The notes under the pieces were generated by a model. It was not told the origin of the DNA. It was given only the letters and a program-made list of their open reading frames with translations, and did not search any database. This document shows positions 42,569 through 51,477 of a stretch of 64,000 bases of DNA, piece by piece (the stretch's first letter is position 1; each line of letters begins with the position of its first letter). The translations under genes were made by a program, and so were the position numbers. The stretch comes from Georgenia satyanarayanai (lineage in GTDB: Bacteria; Actinomycetota; Actinomycetes; Actinomycetales; Actinomycetaceae): NCBI RefSeq assembly GCF_900116375.1, contig NZ_UETB01000002.1, positions 248,001 through 312,000 of the forward strand. Reading direction: 5' to 3'.

Positions 42569-44584
42569 TTGCGCACACGCAGAGCAGTTCCCGCCGCGAC
42601 GACAGCGGCGCTCCTCCTGGCCGCGGCGGCCGCACCCGCCGCCGGCCAGCCCGTCGAGCCGGACGGGCTCGAGCTCACCCTGCTGGCCACCACCGACGTC
42701 CACGGTCACGTCTACGACTGGGACTACTTCCGTAACCAGCCCTTTCCCGAGGACGACTCGCTCGGGCTGACCCGGGTCTCGACGGTCGTCGACGACGTCC
42801 GTGAGGAGAAGGGCGCGGAGTCCGTCGTCGTCGTCGACAACGGCGACGCCATCCAGGGCACCCCGCTGACCTACTACTACGGCATGGGCGACGGCGCCCA
42901 GGAGGTGCTCGACGACGAGCGCACGCACCCGATGGCGGCGGCCTTCAACCACATCGGTTACGACGTCCAGACGGTCGGCAACCACGAGTACAACTACGGG
43001 CTCGACATGCTCGACGCCTACGAGGAGGACCTCGACTTCCCGCTACTTGGTGCCAACGTCCTGCGCGCAGGCACCGACGAGCCCTACCACGAGCCCTACG
43101 AGCTCGTGGAGCGCACCATCGACGGCGAGAACGTCACGGTCGGCGTCATCGGCCTGGTGACCCCGGGCGTGCGGATCTGGGACCAGCAGCACGTCGAGGG
43201 CGTCCTGGAGTTCCAGGACATGGTGACCGCCGCCGAGCGGTGGGTGCCGGTCGTCGAGGAGCAGGCCGACGTCGTCGTCGTCATCGCCCACACGGGGCTC
43301 GGCAACGTCGAGAACGAGGACTACGACCCCGCCGCGCTGCACGAGGACGTCACGAACAACATCGCTCACTTCGTGCCGGGCATCGACGTCCTCGTCGCCG
43401 GCCACACCCACCAGGACATCCCCTCCCAGGTGCTCGAGAACGTCGACGGCGAGCCGGTGCTCATGACGCAGCCCAGCTCCTGGGCGCGGTCGGTCACCGA
43501 GACGACGCTCAATCTCGTTCCCGAGGGTGAGGACGGCTGGGAGGTCGACTGGTCCGAGGGCCAGGCCCCGACCGCCGTCGCGCACTACGGCACCAAGACC
43601 GAGGAGGACCCGGAGCTCGTCGAGCTGCTGGCCGACGAGCACGCGGCCACCGTCGACTACGTCAACACACCCGTCGCGCAGTCGGTCACCGAGCTGCCCG
43701 CCGCCACGTCCCGTTACGAGGACACCCCGATCATCGACTTCATCAACCACGTCCAGCAGACGACCGTCGAGGCCGCACTGGAGGGCACCGAGCACGCGGA
43801 CGCGACCGTGATCTCGCAGGCGTCCCCGTTCTCGCGCACCGCGGTGTTCCCCGAGGGAGAGGTGACGATCCGGGACATCGCCGGCCTGTACATCTACGAG
43901 AACACCCTGCGTGCCGTCGAGCTCACCGGCGCGCAGCTGCGCGACTACCTCGAGTACTCGGCCCGCTACTTCAATCAGGTCGAGGAGGGTGCTGAGTTCG
44001 ACCCCGAGACCGGGACGAACGCCGTCTACCCCGACCGTCCCGAGGGCGTCCCGGACTACAACTACGACGTCATCTCCGGGCTGGAGTACTCCATCGACAT
44101 CTCCCAGCCCGTCGGCGAGCGGATCACCGGCCTCTCCCACCCGGACGGCACCCCGGTGGCCGACGACGACGTGTTCGTCATGGCGGTGAACAACTACCGG
44201 CAGAGCGGCGGCGGTGCCTTCCCCCACGTGGCCGACGCCCCCGTCGTCTACGACGAGCTGCTCGAGATCCGTCAGCTCCTCATCGAGTGGGCCCAGGAGC
44301 GCGGTGTCATCGACCCGGCGGACTTCTTCGTCGAGAACTGGTGGCTCGTCACCGAGCCGCTGCCCGAGCCGGAGCCGACGACGCCCGGCGAGGAGCCGAC
44401 CGAGGAGCCCTCGCCGACGACGGCGCCCACGAGCCCCGACGCGACCGCGCCGCCCACCGCTGGACCGGGTGGCGGGCAGCTCCCCGCCACCGGTGCCCCG
44501 GTGGTGGCCCTGGCGGGCCTGGCCCTGCTCACCGTGCTCGGTGGTGCCGGTGCCCTGGCCCACCGCCGCCGGATGGCCCCGTAA
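42569..44584 (+). CDS. Cell-wall-anchored 5'-nucleotidase / 2',3'-cyclic phosphodiesterase
   Basis: A 671-residue secreted enzyme. TTG 42569 has GGAAGGA 5 bases upstream. The signal peptide (AATTAALLLAAAAAPAAGQ) leads to a metallophosphatase domain: LLATTDVHGHVYDWD, VVDNGDAIQGTPL, TVGNHEYNYGLDML and VLVAGHTHQD. The C-terminal 5'-nucleotidase domain follows (PIIDFINHVQQTT, SPFSRTAVFPEGEVTIRD, NNYRQSGGGAFP). A Pro/Thr/Glu linker precedes a sortase signal, LPATG at 638-642, with a hydrophobic stretch and an RRR tail. It probably scavenges nucleotides at the cell wall. No sortase gene is in the window. The stop is followed by a palindromic element. Confidence 0.92.
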   Translation: MRTRRAVPAATTAALLLAAAAAPAAGQPVEPDGLELTLLATTDVHGHVYDWDYFRNQPFPEDDSLGLTRVSTVVDDVREEKGAESVVVVDNGDAIQGTPLTYYYGMGDGAQEVLDDERTHPMAAAFNHIGYDVQTVGNHEYNYGLDMLDAYEEDLDFPLLGANVLRAGTDEPYHEPYELVERTIDGENVTVGVIGLVTPGVRIWDQQHVEGVLEFQDMVTAAERWVPVVEEQADVVVVIAHTGLGNVENEDYDPAALHEDVTNNIAHFVPGIDVLVAGHTHQDIPSQVLENVDGEPVLMTQPSSWARSVTETTLNLVPEGEDGWEVDWSEGQAPTAVAHYGTKTEEDPELVELLADEHAATVDYVNTPVAQSVTELPAATSRYEDTPIIDFINHVQQTTVEAALEGTEHADATVISQASPFSRTAVFPEGEVTIRDIAGLYIYENTLRAVELTGAQLRDYLEYSARYFNQVEEGAEFDPETGTNAVYPDRPEGVPDYNYDVISGLEYSIDISQPVGERITGLSHPDGTPVADDDVFVMAVNNYRQSGGGAFPHVADAPVVYDELLEIRQLLIEWAQERGVIDPADFFVENWWLVTEPLPEPEPTTPGEEPTEEPSPTTAPTSPDATAPPTAGPGGGQLPATGAPVVALAGLALLTVLGGAGALAHRRRMAP

Positions 44585-44596
44585 CCACCCCTGCAC

Positions 44597-44640
44597 CGCC
44601 GAGAGCTGAGTTGTTCCGGTGAAAAACTCAGCTCTCGGCG
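44597..44640. repeat. Gene-end palindromic element (16-bp perfect stem)
   Basis: CGCCGAGAGCTGAGTT (44597-44612) and AACTCAGCTCTCGGCG (44625-44640) are perfectly complementary around a 12-base loop, 13 bases after the nucleotidase stop. It shares its arm with the copies at 35982 and 61888. It probably also acts as a terminator. GGGGCGCGC is repeated twice just after it. Confidence 0.85.
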
Positions 44641-44680
44641 TCAGGAGGGGCGCGCGGGGGGCGCGCGGGGGTGAGGTGCC

Positions 44681-44686
44681 TAGGCT
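44681..44686 (+). promoter_or_regulatory. -10 box TAGGCT, leaderless start
   Basis: TAGGCT is followed by six bases (GGGGGC) and the ATG at 44693. The identical hexamer and spacing occur at 61971. Confidence 0.5.
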
Positions 44687-44692
44687 GGGGGC

Positions 44693-45586
44693 ATGACGGT
44701 GCAGACGGTGGCGGCCCGGGCGCTCACGGCGCCGGAGTGGCTCACGCGCGAGACGCGCCACCGGGAGCGCGCCCTGGCGCTCACCGGCGCGCACCGGGAA
44801 CGCCGCTCGCGCGGCGAGCAGCACCCGGTCGAGGACTTCCTCTTCGACTACTACGCCATCCGCGCCGGACGGCTCGACCGCTGGCACCCCGGCACCGGGG
44901 TGACCCTCCTCGCCGACGACGACGAGCTGCTGGCCGCCCGGGCCGGGTGGCGCTGGCACGCGCGCACGCCCGACGGCGGGGTGCGGCTCGACGCGGACGC
45001 CTTCGTCGCCGACCGCGGCGCGGCGCTGCGCCAGCTCCTCACGATCCTGCGCGCCACGGCCGCGCGGCCCGCCCACCTCGGCTGCCTCGGCCTGCACGAG
45101 TGGGCGATGGTCTACCGTCAGCCCGCGGCCGAACGGCGTCACGACCTCCCGCTGCGGCTGGGACCCCGGGGGACGGACGAGGTGGTCGAGGCGCACCCGG
45201 TGCGCTGCACCCACTTCGACGCCTTCCGCTTCTTCACCCCCGCCGCGCGACCGGTCAACCGGCTGCAGCCCACCCGGGAGACCCAGCCCCAGCTCGAGCA
45301 GCCCGGCTGCCTCCACGCGAACATGGACCTCATGCGCGCGGCCCTCACCCTCGGCCCCGCCTGTCCCGGCGAGCTGCTCCTCGACTGCGTCGAGCTGGCC
45401 CGCGACATCCGCGTGCTCGACATGCGGGCCTCCCCCTACGACGTCACGGTCCTGGGATACCGACCGGTCGCCATCGAGACGGCCGAGGGCCGCGCGGAGT
45501 ACGTTGCCGCGCAGCGCGCCTTCGCCGAGCGGGCCGCGCCGCTGCGTGAGCAGCTCGTCGCCGTCGGGGAGGGGCTGGGGCTGTGA
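44693..45586 (+). CDS. Conserved actinobacterial protein (often labelled 3-methyladenine DNA glycosylase), function unproven
   Basis: A 297-residue protein with no membrane segment. Distinctive stretches are EQHPVEDFLFDYYAIRAGRL, LGCLGLHEWAMVYRQP, HFDAFRFFTPAARPVN and EQPGCLHANMDLMRAA, with several His and Cys that could bind metal. Family members in actinobacteria carry a glycosylase label, but I see none of the AlkA helix-hairpin-helix motifs, so I treat that name with doubt. It is expressed from a leaderless promoter and overlaps the next gene by 4 bases. Confidence 0.65.
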   Translation: MTVQTVAARALTAPEWLTRETRHRERALALTGAHRERRSRGEQHPVEDFLFDYYAIRAGRLDRWHPGTGVTLLADDDELLAARAGWRWHARTPDGGVRLDADAFVADRGAALRQLLTILRATAARPAHLGCLGLHEWAMVYRQPAAERRHDLPLRLGPRGTDEVVEAHPVRCTHFDAFRFFTPAARPVNRLQPTRETQPQLEQPGCLHANMDLMRAALTLGPACPGELLLDCVELARDIRVLDMRASPYDVTVLGYRPVAIETAEGRAEYVAAQRAFAERAAPLREQLVAVGEGLGL

Positions 45587-46026
45587 GGGCCACCCGCGCG
45601 CGGACCGCCGCCCTCGCCGTCGTCGTCCTCCTCCTCGCCGCGTGCGGTGGCGAGTCCTCGCCCGGTGGGCCGTCGGGGGAGACGCCGTCGTCGCACGAGC
45701 TGCCCACCGTGGTCCCGACCGCGCCGCCGACCACCGACCCCGCCGTGGAGCGCACGCCGCAGGTCGAGGCGGCTGTCGCGGACCTGGCCGAGCACCTCGG
45801 CCTCGACCCGGCCGCGGTCAGCGTGGTGAGCCACGAGGACGTCACCTGGCCCGACGGCGCGCTCGGCTGCCCGCAGCCGGGGATGAGCTACACCCAGGCC
45901 CAGGTGCCCGGCGCCCGTCTCGTCCTCGCTGCCGAGGGCCGGGAGTTCTCCTACCACGCGGGTCGCAGCGGCGACTTCGCCCGGTGCGAGTCCCCTCGAC
46001 TGGGCCCCCCTCCCGCCGACAGCTGA
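45583..46026 (+). CDS. Small lipoprotein of unknown function
   Basis: A 147-residue exported protein. The signal peptide ends in the lipobox LLAAC. A Pro/Thr/Ser linker follows, then a compact domain: EDVTWPDGALGCPQPGMSYT, QVPGARLVLAAEGREFSYHAG, and FARCESP with a second Cys. The WPDGALGCPQPGM pattern recurs in many bacterial secreted proteins without known role. GTG 45583 overlaps the upstream stop (GTGA), so the two are coupled. A palindromic element follows 26 bases after the stop. Confidence 0.75.
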   Translation: MRATRARTAALAVVVLLLAACGGESSPGGPSGETPSSHELPTVVPTAPPTTDPAVERTPQVEAAVADLAEHLGLDPAAVSVVSHEDVTWPDGALGCPQPGMSYTQAQVPGARLVLAAEGREFSYHAGRSGDFARCESPRLGPPPADS

Positions 46027-46051
46027 TCCCAGCGGGACGGGCCCCGGTCCA

Positions 46052-46092
46052 CGCCGAGAGCCGGGTTCTCCGGAGAGACCCGGCTCTCGACG
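46052..46092. repeat. Gene-end palindromic element, divergent copy
   Basis: CGCCGAGAGCCGGGT (46052-46066) pairs with ACCCGGCTCTCGACG (46078-46092) with one mismatch, and the centre TCTCC/GGAGA pairs too. It shares the CGCCGAGAGC start with the other copies. It lies between the convergent lipoprotein and hppA genes, so it can terminate both. Confidence 0.7.
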
Positions 46093-46130
46093 CGTGCGGG
46101 AAGGGCGCGCGTGCGGGCTGCGACACCCGG

Positions 46131-48440
46131 TCAGCGTGCCCGGGCGGAGGCGACCTCGGCCCGGGCCTCGTTCTCCTGGTCCGCCTTCGCCGCCCGCAGC
46201 CGGGAGGCGATGACGGCGCCGAAGGCCACCGCGGCGGCCGCCGAGGCGATCCCGATCCGCAGGACGTGGTTGGCGTCGGCCGGCACGCTGAGCTGGACCA
46301 CGGCGGGCGCGATGAGCAGCGCGACGAGGTTCATCACCTTGATGAGCGGGTTGATGGCCGGGCCGGCGGTGTCCTTGAAGGGGTCACCGACCGTGTCGCC
46401 GATGACGACGGCGGCGTGCGCCTCGGACCCCTTGCCACCGTACCGACCGTCCTCGACGAGCTTCTTCGCGTTGTCCCACGTCCCGCCGGCGTTGGCGAGG
46501 AACACCGCCATGAGGACGCCGGCGGCGATCGACCCGCCGAGGAAGCCGGCGAGCGGACCGACGCCGAGACCGAAGCCCACCGCGATCGGGGCGAAGGCGG
46601 CCAGCAGCCCGGGAGTGGCGAGCTCACGCAGGGAGTCGCGGGTGCAGATGTCCACGACGCGGCCGTACTCGGGCCGGACCTGGCCGGTCATGATGCCGGG
46701 GTTCTCGCGGAACTGGCGGCGGACCTCGAAGACGATCGCGCCGGCCGCGCGGGTCACGGCGTCGATCGCCAGGCCCGAGAAGAGGAAGACCGTGGCGGCG
46801 CCGAGGATGACGCCCACGAGCGTGACCGGGGAGATGATGTCGTAGGCGAGCATCGAGGTGATGACCCCGCCGCCGACCTCCTTGCCGGAGTCCACGATGT
46901 CCTGCAGCGAGGTGGCGACCGCATCGGCGTAGGAGCCGAACAGCGCCGTGGCGGCGAGGACCGCCGTGGCGATCGCGATGCCCTTGGTGATGGCCTTGGT
47001 CGTGTTCCCGGCGGCGTCGAGGTCGGTGAGGATCTGCGCGCCCTCCTCGTCGACCTCCCCGGACATCTCGGCGATGCCCTGGGCGTTGTCCGACACCGGC
47101 CCGAAGGTGTCCATCGCGACGATGACGCCGACGGTGGTGAGCAGGCCGCAGCCGGCGAGCGCGACGAGGAAGAGCGAGAGCCACACCGAGCCGCCCGCGA
47201 GGAGGAACACGCCGCAGATCGCGGCGGCGATGATGCCGGCGGTGTAGACGGCCGACTCGAAGCCGACCCCGATGCCGGACAGCACGACGGTCGCGGCGCC
47301 GGTCCGGGAGGTGCTGGCCACGTGCAGGGTGGGCTTGGAGGTGGTGCCGGTGAAGTAGCCGGTCAGCCACAGGATGACGCCCGCGAGCACGACCCCGATC
47401 GTCACGGCGGCGGCGGCGATGAGCCGCGGGTCGCCCGCGTGGTCGGCGAGCTCCTCACTCACCCCGGTGATGGCGCCAAAGGTGGAGGGCAGGTAGAGGA
47501 AGGCCGCGAGCGCCGCGAGGGCCACCCCGGCGAGCGCGGAGATGTAGAAGCCGCGGTAGATCGTCGTGAGCGCGTCCTCCGTGCCCCGCACCCGGGTGAT
47601 GGCCACGCCGAGCACCGCGACGACGGCGCCGATGGCCGCGACGATGAGCGGGAAGATGATGCCCTGCTCCCCGAAGGCTGCCTTGCCGAGGATGAGGGAG
47701 GCGACGAGCGTGACGGCGTAGGACTCGAAGAGGTCGGCGGCCATGCCGGCGCAGTCACCGACGTTGTCGCCGACGTTGTCGGCGATGGTGGCGGCGTTGC
47801 GGGGGTCGTCCTCGGGGATGCCCTGCTCGACCTTGCCGACGAGGTCCGCTCCGACGTCGGCGGCCTTGGTGAAGATGCCGCCACCCACCCGCATGAACAT
47901 CGCGAGCAGGGCGGCGCCGAAGCCGAAGCCCTCGAGCACGGCCGGCGCGTCACCCTGGAAGATGAGCACGACGCCGGCCGCACCGAGCAGGCCGAGGCCG
48001 ACGACGGACATGCCCACGACACCGCCGGTGCGGAACGCGATCCGGGCGCCCTCCCGGCGGCCGCCCGGGTGCTGGGCGGAGGCGGCCACGCGCAGGTTGG
48101 CGCGCACGGCCAGCCACATGCCGAGGTAGCCGATCGCGGCCGAGAACCCGGCACCGAAGACGAACGCCACGGCGCGCCCCACCTTGATCCCGCCGTCACC
48201 GGGCAGCAGGAACAGCAGGGCGAGGACGACGACGACGAAGAGCGCCAGCGTCCGGAACTGCCGGTTGAGGTAGGCCCGGGCGCCCTCCTGGATCGCCTGG
48301 GCGATCTCTCTCATCCGGACCGAGCCCTCGTCGGCCGCGAGCACCTGCCCCCGCAGCACCACCGCGATGACCAGCGCGATGACCGCGACGCCCGCGATGA
48401 CCCCGACTATGACCAGACTTGATGCACTCAGCTCGAGCAT
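46131..48440 (-). CDS. hppA: Membrane proton-translocating pyrophosphatase, K+-independent type
   Basis: A 769-residue protein with about 16 membrane segments that couples pyrophosphate hydrolysis to H+ pumping. The substrate site is DVGADLVGKVE with DDPRNAATIADNVGDNVGD; the second acidic cluster is DTVGDPFKDTAGPA. GNTTKAITKG has Lys where K+-dependent enzymes have Ala, so K+ independence is predicted. ATG 48440 has GAGGAGGG close upstream and is preferred over an ATG 33 bases earlier. It is divergent from the helicase gene. Confidence 0.95.
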   Translation of the reverse strand: MLELSASSLVIVGVIAGVAVIALVIAVVLRGQVLAADEGSVRMREIAQAIQEGARAYLNRQFRTLALFVVVVLALLFLLPGDGGIKVGRAVAFVFGAGFSAAIGYLGMWLAVRANLRVAASAQHPGGRREGARIAFRTGGVVGMSVVGLGLLGAAGVVLIFQGDAPAVLEGFGFGAALLAMFMRVGGGIFTKAADVGADLVGKVEQGIPEDDPRNAATIADNVGDNVGDCAGMAADLFESYAVTLVASLILGKAAFGEQGIIFPLIVAAIGAVVAVLGVAITRVRGTEDALTTIYRGFYISALAGVALAALAAFLYLPSTFGAITGVSEELADHAGDPRLIAAAAVTIGVVLAGVILWLTGYFTGTTSKPTLHVASTSRTGAATVVLSGIGVGFESAVYTAGIIAAAICGVFLLAGGSVWLSLFLVALAGCGLLTTVGVIVAMDTFGPVSDNAQGIAEMSGEVDEEGAQILTDLDAAGNTTKAITKGIAIATAVLAATALFGSYADAVATSLQDIVDSGKEVGGGVITSMLAYDIISPVTLVGVILGAATVFLFSGLAIDAVTRAAGAIVFEVRRQFRENPGIMTGQVRPEYGRVVDICTRDSLRELATPGLLAAFAPIAVGFGLGVGPLAGFLGGSIAAGVLMAVFLANAGGTWDNAKKLVEDGRYGGKGSEAHAAVVIGDTVGDPFKDTAGPAINPLIKVMNLVALLIAPAVVQLSVPADANHVLRIGIASAAAAVAFGAVIASRLRAAKADQENEARAEVASARAR

Positions 48441-48671
48441 CCGCCCTCCTCGGCAGTGCCCACCGGCGCTCACAGCAGTGTCAGCGCTCGGCGGCGTTCA
48501 TGCGGCGCAACCGCCGCGCTTTGACGTGCCCGGAGTCTACGCACGTCGTATGGCTCCTGCCGAGCACTTCGGGCCGCGAGGACGCGAGAATCGCGCTGTC
48601 GGACGACCCCGCTCGTCCCTCCGTCCAGTTCCCGTTCCACCTCGCGGCCCCCGCGGGGCGATGATGGCAGG

Positions 48672-51083
48672 GTGACCGAGTTCCTCCCCCTCCTGCACCA
48701 GCTCGGCGAGGGCGACGACCGGCTCCTCCATGTCGAGCGCATCCCGGCCCGGCCGGGGCGCACGGGCAGCTGGCCGGTGTGGGCGGACGCCGACCTCGTC
48801 GCCGGCTACCGCCGGATGGGGGTCGAGGCGCCCTGGGAGCACCAGGTGGAGGCCGCCGAGTCGGTCTGGTCGGGGACGCACACCGTCATCGCCACGGCCA
48901 CCGGCTCGGGCAAGTCGCTGGCGGCGTGGCTGCCGGCGATCAGCGCCGTGCGGGAAGGGGCCGAGGCGGCCGCGGGCCCGGGCTCCGGCCGGATCGCCGG
49001 CTACGCCCGCCGCCCCACGACGCTGTACCTCTCACCGACGAAGGCGCTCGCCGCCGACCAGCTCGCCGGGCTCGAGCGACTCCTCGACGCGGCGGCGCTG
49101 CGCGGGGTGCGGGCCACGACGTGCGACGGTGACACCCCGCTCGCCGAGCGCGACTGGGCCCGCGACCACGCCGACATCGTGCTGAGCAACCCCGACTTCC
49201 TCCACTTCTCGATGCTGCCCCGCCACCGGCGCTGGCAGCGGCTGCTGCGCGGGCTGCGCTTCGTCGTCGTCGACGAGTGCCACGCCTACCGGGGCGTCCT
49301 GGGGGCGCACGTGGCCCTCGTGCTGCGCCGCCTGCTGCGGGTGGCCGAGCACTACGGCGCGCGGCCCACGGTGGTCCTCGCCTCGGCGACGACGGGGGAC
49401 CCCGCCGCGACCGGCGCGCGGCTCATCGGGGTGGACCCGGCCGAGGTGCACGCGGTCGTCGAGGACACGGCGCCCAGCGGCACCCGCACGATCGTCCTGT
49501 GGCAGCCCGGCTTCACCCGGGAGGGGCGCCAGTGGCCCGGCGAGGGCGTCGCGCTGCCCGAGGAGCAGACCGAGATCGACGCCGCCGGCCCGCGGCGCAG
49601 CGCCTCGAGCGAGGCGTCCGCCCTCGTCGCCCGTCTCGTGCGGGCGGGCGCGCGGACGCTCGCCTTCGTCCGCTCCCGCTACGGGGCCGAGGCGGTGGCC
49701 GAGCAGATCCAGCACCAGCTCGCCGGCACCGGCCTGTCCGACCGCGTGGCCGCCTACCGCGGCGGCTACCTGCCCGAGGAGCGCCGCTCCCTGGAGCGTG
49801 CCCTGCGCGAGGGGGACCTGCTCGCGCTGGCGACGACGAACGCGCTCGAGCTGGGCGTGGACGTCTCCGGCCTGGACGCCGTCGTCATGACCGGCTGGCC
49901 GGGCACGCGCGTGTCGATGTGGCAGCAGGCGGGCCGCTCCGGACGCGCCGGGCGCGACGGGCTCGCGGTGCTCGTCGCCTCGGAGGACCCGCTGGACGCC
50001 TACCTCGTCCACCACCCCGAGGCGGTCTTCGGCCAGGCGGTGGAGGTGACGACCTTCGACCCCGCGAACCCCTACGTCCTGGCCCCGCACCTGTGCGCCG
50101 CAGCCTCGGAGGTCCCGCTCACCGAGGCGGACCTGGCGCGCTTCGGGCTGACCGACGACTCCCTGCTCCAGCTGCTCACCGCCCAGGAGTTCCTGCGCCG
50201 CCGCCCGAACGGCTGGTTCTGGAACTTCGCCCGGCCCGAGCAGCCCTCCTCCCTCACCGACCTGCGCGGTGGGCACGGCCAGCCGGTGCAGGTGGTCGAG
50301 GCCGGCACCGGCCGGGTGCTGGGCACGGTCGACGGCGCGCGTGCCGACGGCACGGTTCACCCGGGCGCCGTCTACGTCCACCAGGGCCGCACCTTCGTCG
50401 TCGACTCGCTCGCCGACGACGTCGCCCTCGTCCACGCCGAGCCCGAGGTGTCCTACCGGACCAAGGCCCGTAGCGCCACGACCGTGCGGATCATCGAGGA
50501 GCAGGAGCACGCCGGGTGGCCCCACCCCGGCGGAGCCACCGTGCGGTGGTCCCGCGGAGCGGTGGAGGTGACCTCCCAGGTGACCGGCTTCGACCGGCGG
50601 CGCCTGCCGGGCCTGGAGATCGTCGGCAGCTACCCCCTCGACCTGCCCGAGCGCGTCCTGCGGACGAGCGCGGTGTGGTGGTCGGTCAGCGCGGAGGCGC
50701 TGGCGGAGGTCGGCGTGGGCGCGGACGTGCTGCCCGGCGCTCTCCACGCCGCCGAGCACGCGTCCATCGGGCTGCTGCCGATCGTCGCCACCTGCGACCG
50801 CTGGGACCTCGGCGGTCTGTCGACCGCCGTCCACCAGGACACGCTCGTGCCCACGGTCTTCGTCCACGACGCCTACCCCGGCGGCGCTGGCTTCGCCGAG
50901 CGCGGCTTCCGGGCCGCCCGGGAGTGGCTGGAGGCCACCCTCGGGGCGGTGGCCGGCTGCGGCTGCGCCGACGGCTGCCCGAGCTGCGTGCAGTCGCCCA
51001 AGTGCGGCAACGGCAACTCCCCCCTCGACAAGGCCGCGGCGGTGCGCGTGCTGCGCTTCCTCGTCGCCGCCTGCCCCGAGTAG
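48672..51083 (+). CDS. DEAD/DEAH-box helicase with DUF1998/zinc C-terminus (MrfA/YprA type)
   Basis: An 803-residue SF2 helicase. Walker A is TATGSGKS (75-82) and Walker B FVVVDECHAYRG. TLAFVRSRYGAEAVAEQ and TTNALELGVDVSGLDAV start domain 2, and the Q-x-x-R-x-GR motif is WQQAGRSGRAGRDG. The C-terminal DUF1998 region ends with a four-Cys cluster (CGCADGCPSCVQSPKCGNGN). Relatives in Bacillus (MrfAB) repair mitomycin damage. A homologue stands beside the tad genes in mycobacteria as I recall. Its last ~400 bases are overlapped antisense by the final tad gene. Confidence 0.9.
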   Translation: MTEFLPLLHQLGEGDDRLLHVERIPARPGRTGSWPVWADADLVAGYRRMGVEAPWEHQVEAAESVWSGTHTVIATATGSGKSLAAWLPAISAVREGAEAAAGPGSGRIAGYARRPTTLYLSPTKALAADQLAGLERLLDAAALRGVRATTCDGDTPLAERDWARDHADIVLSNPDFLHFSMLPRHRRWQRLLRGLRFVVVDECHAYRGVLGAHVALVLRRLLRVAEHYGARPTVVLASATTGDPAATGARLIGVDPAEVHAVVEDTAPSGTRTIVLWQPGFTREGRQWPGEGVALPEEQTEIDAAGPRRSASSEASALVARLVRAGARTLAFVRSRYGAEAVAEQIQHQLAGTGLSDRVAAYRGGYLPEERRSLERALREGDLLALATTNALELGVDVSGLDAVVMTGWPGTRVSMWQQAGRSGRAGRDGLAVLVASEDPLDAYLVHHPEAVFGQAVEVTTFDPANPYVLAPHLCAAASEVPLTEADLARFGLTDDSLLQLLTAQEFLRRRPNGWFWNFARPEQPSSLTDLRGGHGQPVQVVEAGTGRVLGTVDGARADGTVHPGAVYVHQGRTFVVDSLADDVALVHAEPEVSYRTKARSATTVRIIEEQEHAGWPHPGGATVRWSRGAVEVTSQVTGFDRRRLPGLEIVGSYPLDLPERVLRTSAVWWSVSAEALAEVGVGADVLPGALHAAEHASIGLLPIVATCDRWDLGGLSTAVHQDTLVPTVFVHDAYPGGAGFAERGFRAAREWLEATLGAVAGCGCADGCPSCVQSPKCGNGNSPLDKAAAVRVLRFLVAACPE

Positions 51084-51477
51084 CGGCGGACGGCCGGCCA
51101 CCCCGCCGCGCAGGTCCGGCACGGGCGCCCGCCCGCGCCACCAGCCCCGGGCCGACGTCACGGGCGACCTCGACGGTCACCTCCGTCCCCTCGACGGCGC
51201 AGCCGGCCAGGGTGGTCCCGTGCACGGACGCGACCCTCGCGGCCACGGCGCAGGCGCCGGCTCCCGCACCGGGCACGTGCAGACGCTCCGCCGCGGCCAG
51301 CGCGGCGAGGTCGGCGGCGGCCTGGGCGAGCCCCCGGCCCGCGACCACCTGCCCGAGCGCCGCGACGGCCACCAGGAGGACGAGCGCGACGGCGACCACC
51401 CCGATCCCGAGGACCGTCCCCGATCCCCGCTCCCCCGGCCTTGCGGCCGCTGGGGAGCCGGGGCGCCGCCCGCTCAC
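50686..51477 (-). CDS. TadE/TadF-like pilus protein (Rv3654c type) with an unusual read-through tail
   Basis: The start, GTG 51477, overlaps the upstream stop (GTGA). Residues ~12-120 are normal for this family: ERGSGTVLGIGVVAVALVLL as a membrane anchor with the G-x-G-T-V cleavage-like start, GQVVAGRGLAQAAADLAAL, and VEVARDVGPGLVARAGA near the expected end. No stop codon follows there. The frame continues about 140 codons as an Arg/Pro-rich, low-complexity stretch and ends inside the helicase gene on the other strand. The functional part is likely 51477 down to about 51090. A lost stop or a sequencing frameshift could explain the tail. Confidence 0.55.
   Translation of the reverse strand: MSGRRPGSPAAARPGERGSGTVLGIGVVAVALVLLVAVAALGQVVAGRGLAQAAADLAALAAAERLHVPGAGAGACAVAARVASVHGTTLAGCAVEGTEVTVEVARDVGPGLVARAGARAGPARRGGRPSAATRGRRRRGSAARAPPRPCRGGSCRCRTWATARSSGSRRRSRSRPPPRGWPPATPGRPGSRARRSQRRRGRRRGRRPWARACPGGRRSTDRRGPSGRRWRRSAAARWTRARRRGERRAARPRPRRPPPAPPR

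Noticed and set aside
43043-45316. A 757-codon minus-strand open frame opposite the nucleotidase
   Set aside because: It is antisense to a gene with a signal peptide, catalytic motifs and sortase signal. Composition is typical of a shadow frame.
45504-48422. A 972-codon plus-strand open frame opposite hppA
   Set aside because: It is a mirror of the pyrophosphatase coding strand, rich in Asp/Glu/Arg/Gly, with no family signature.
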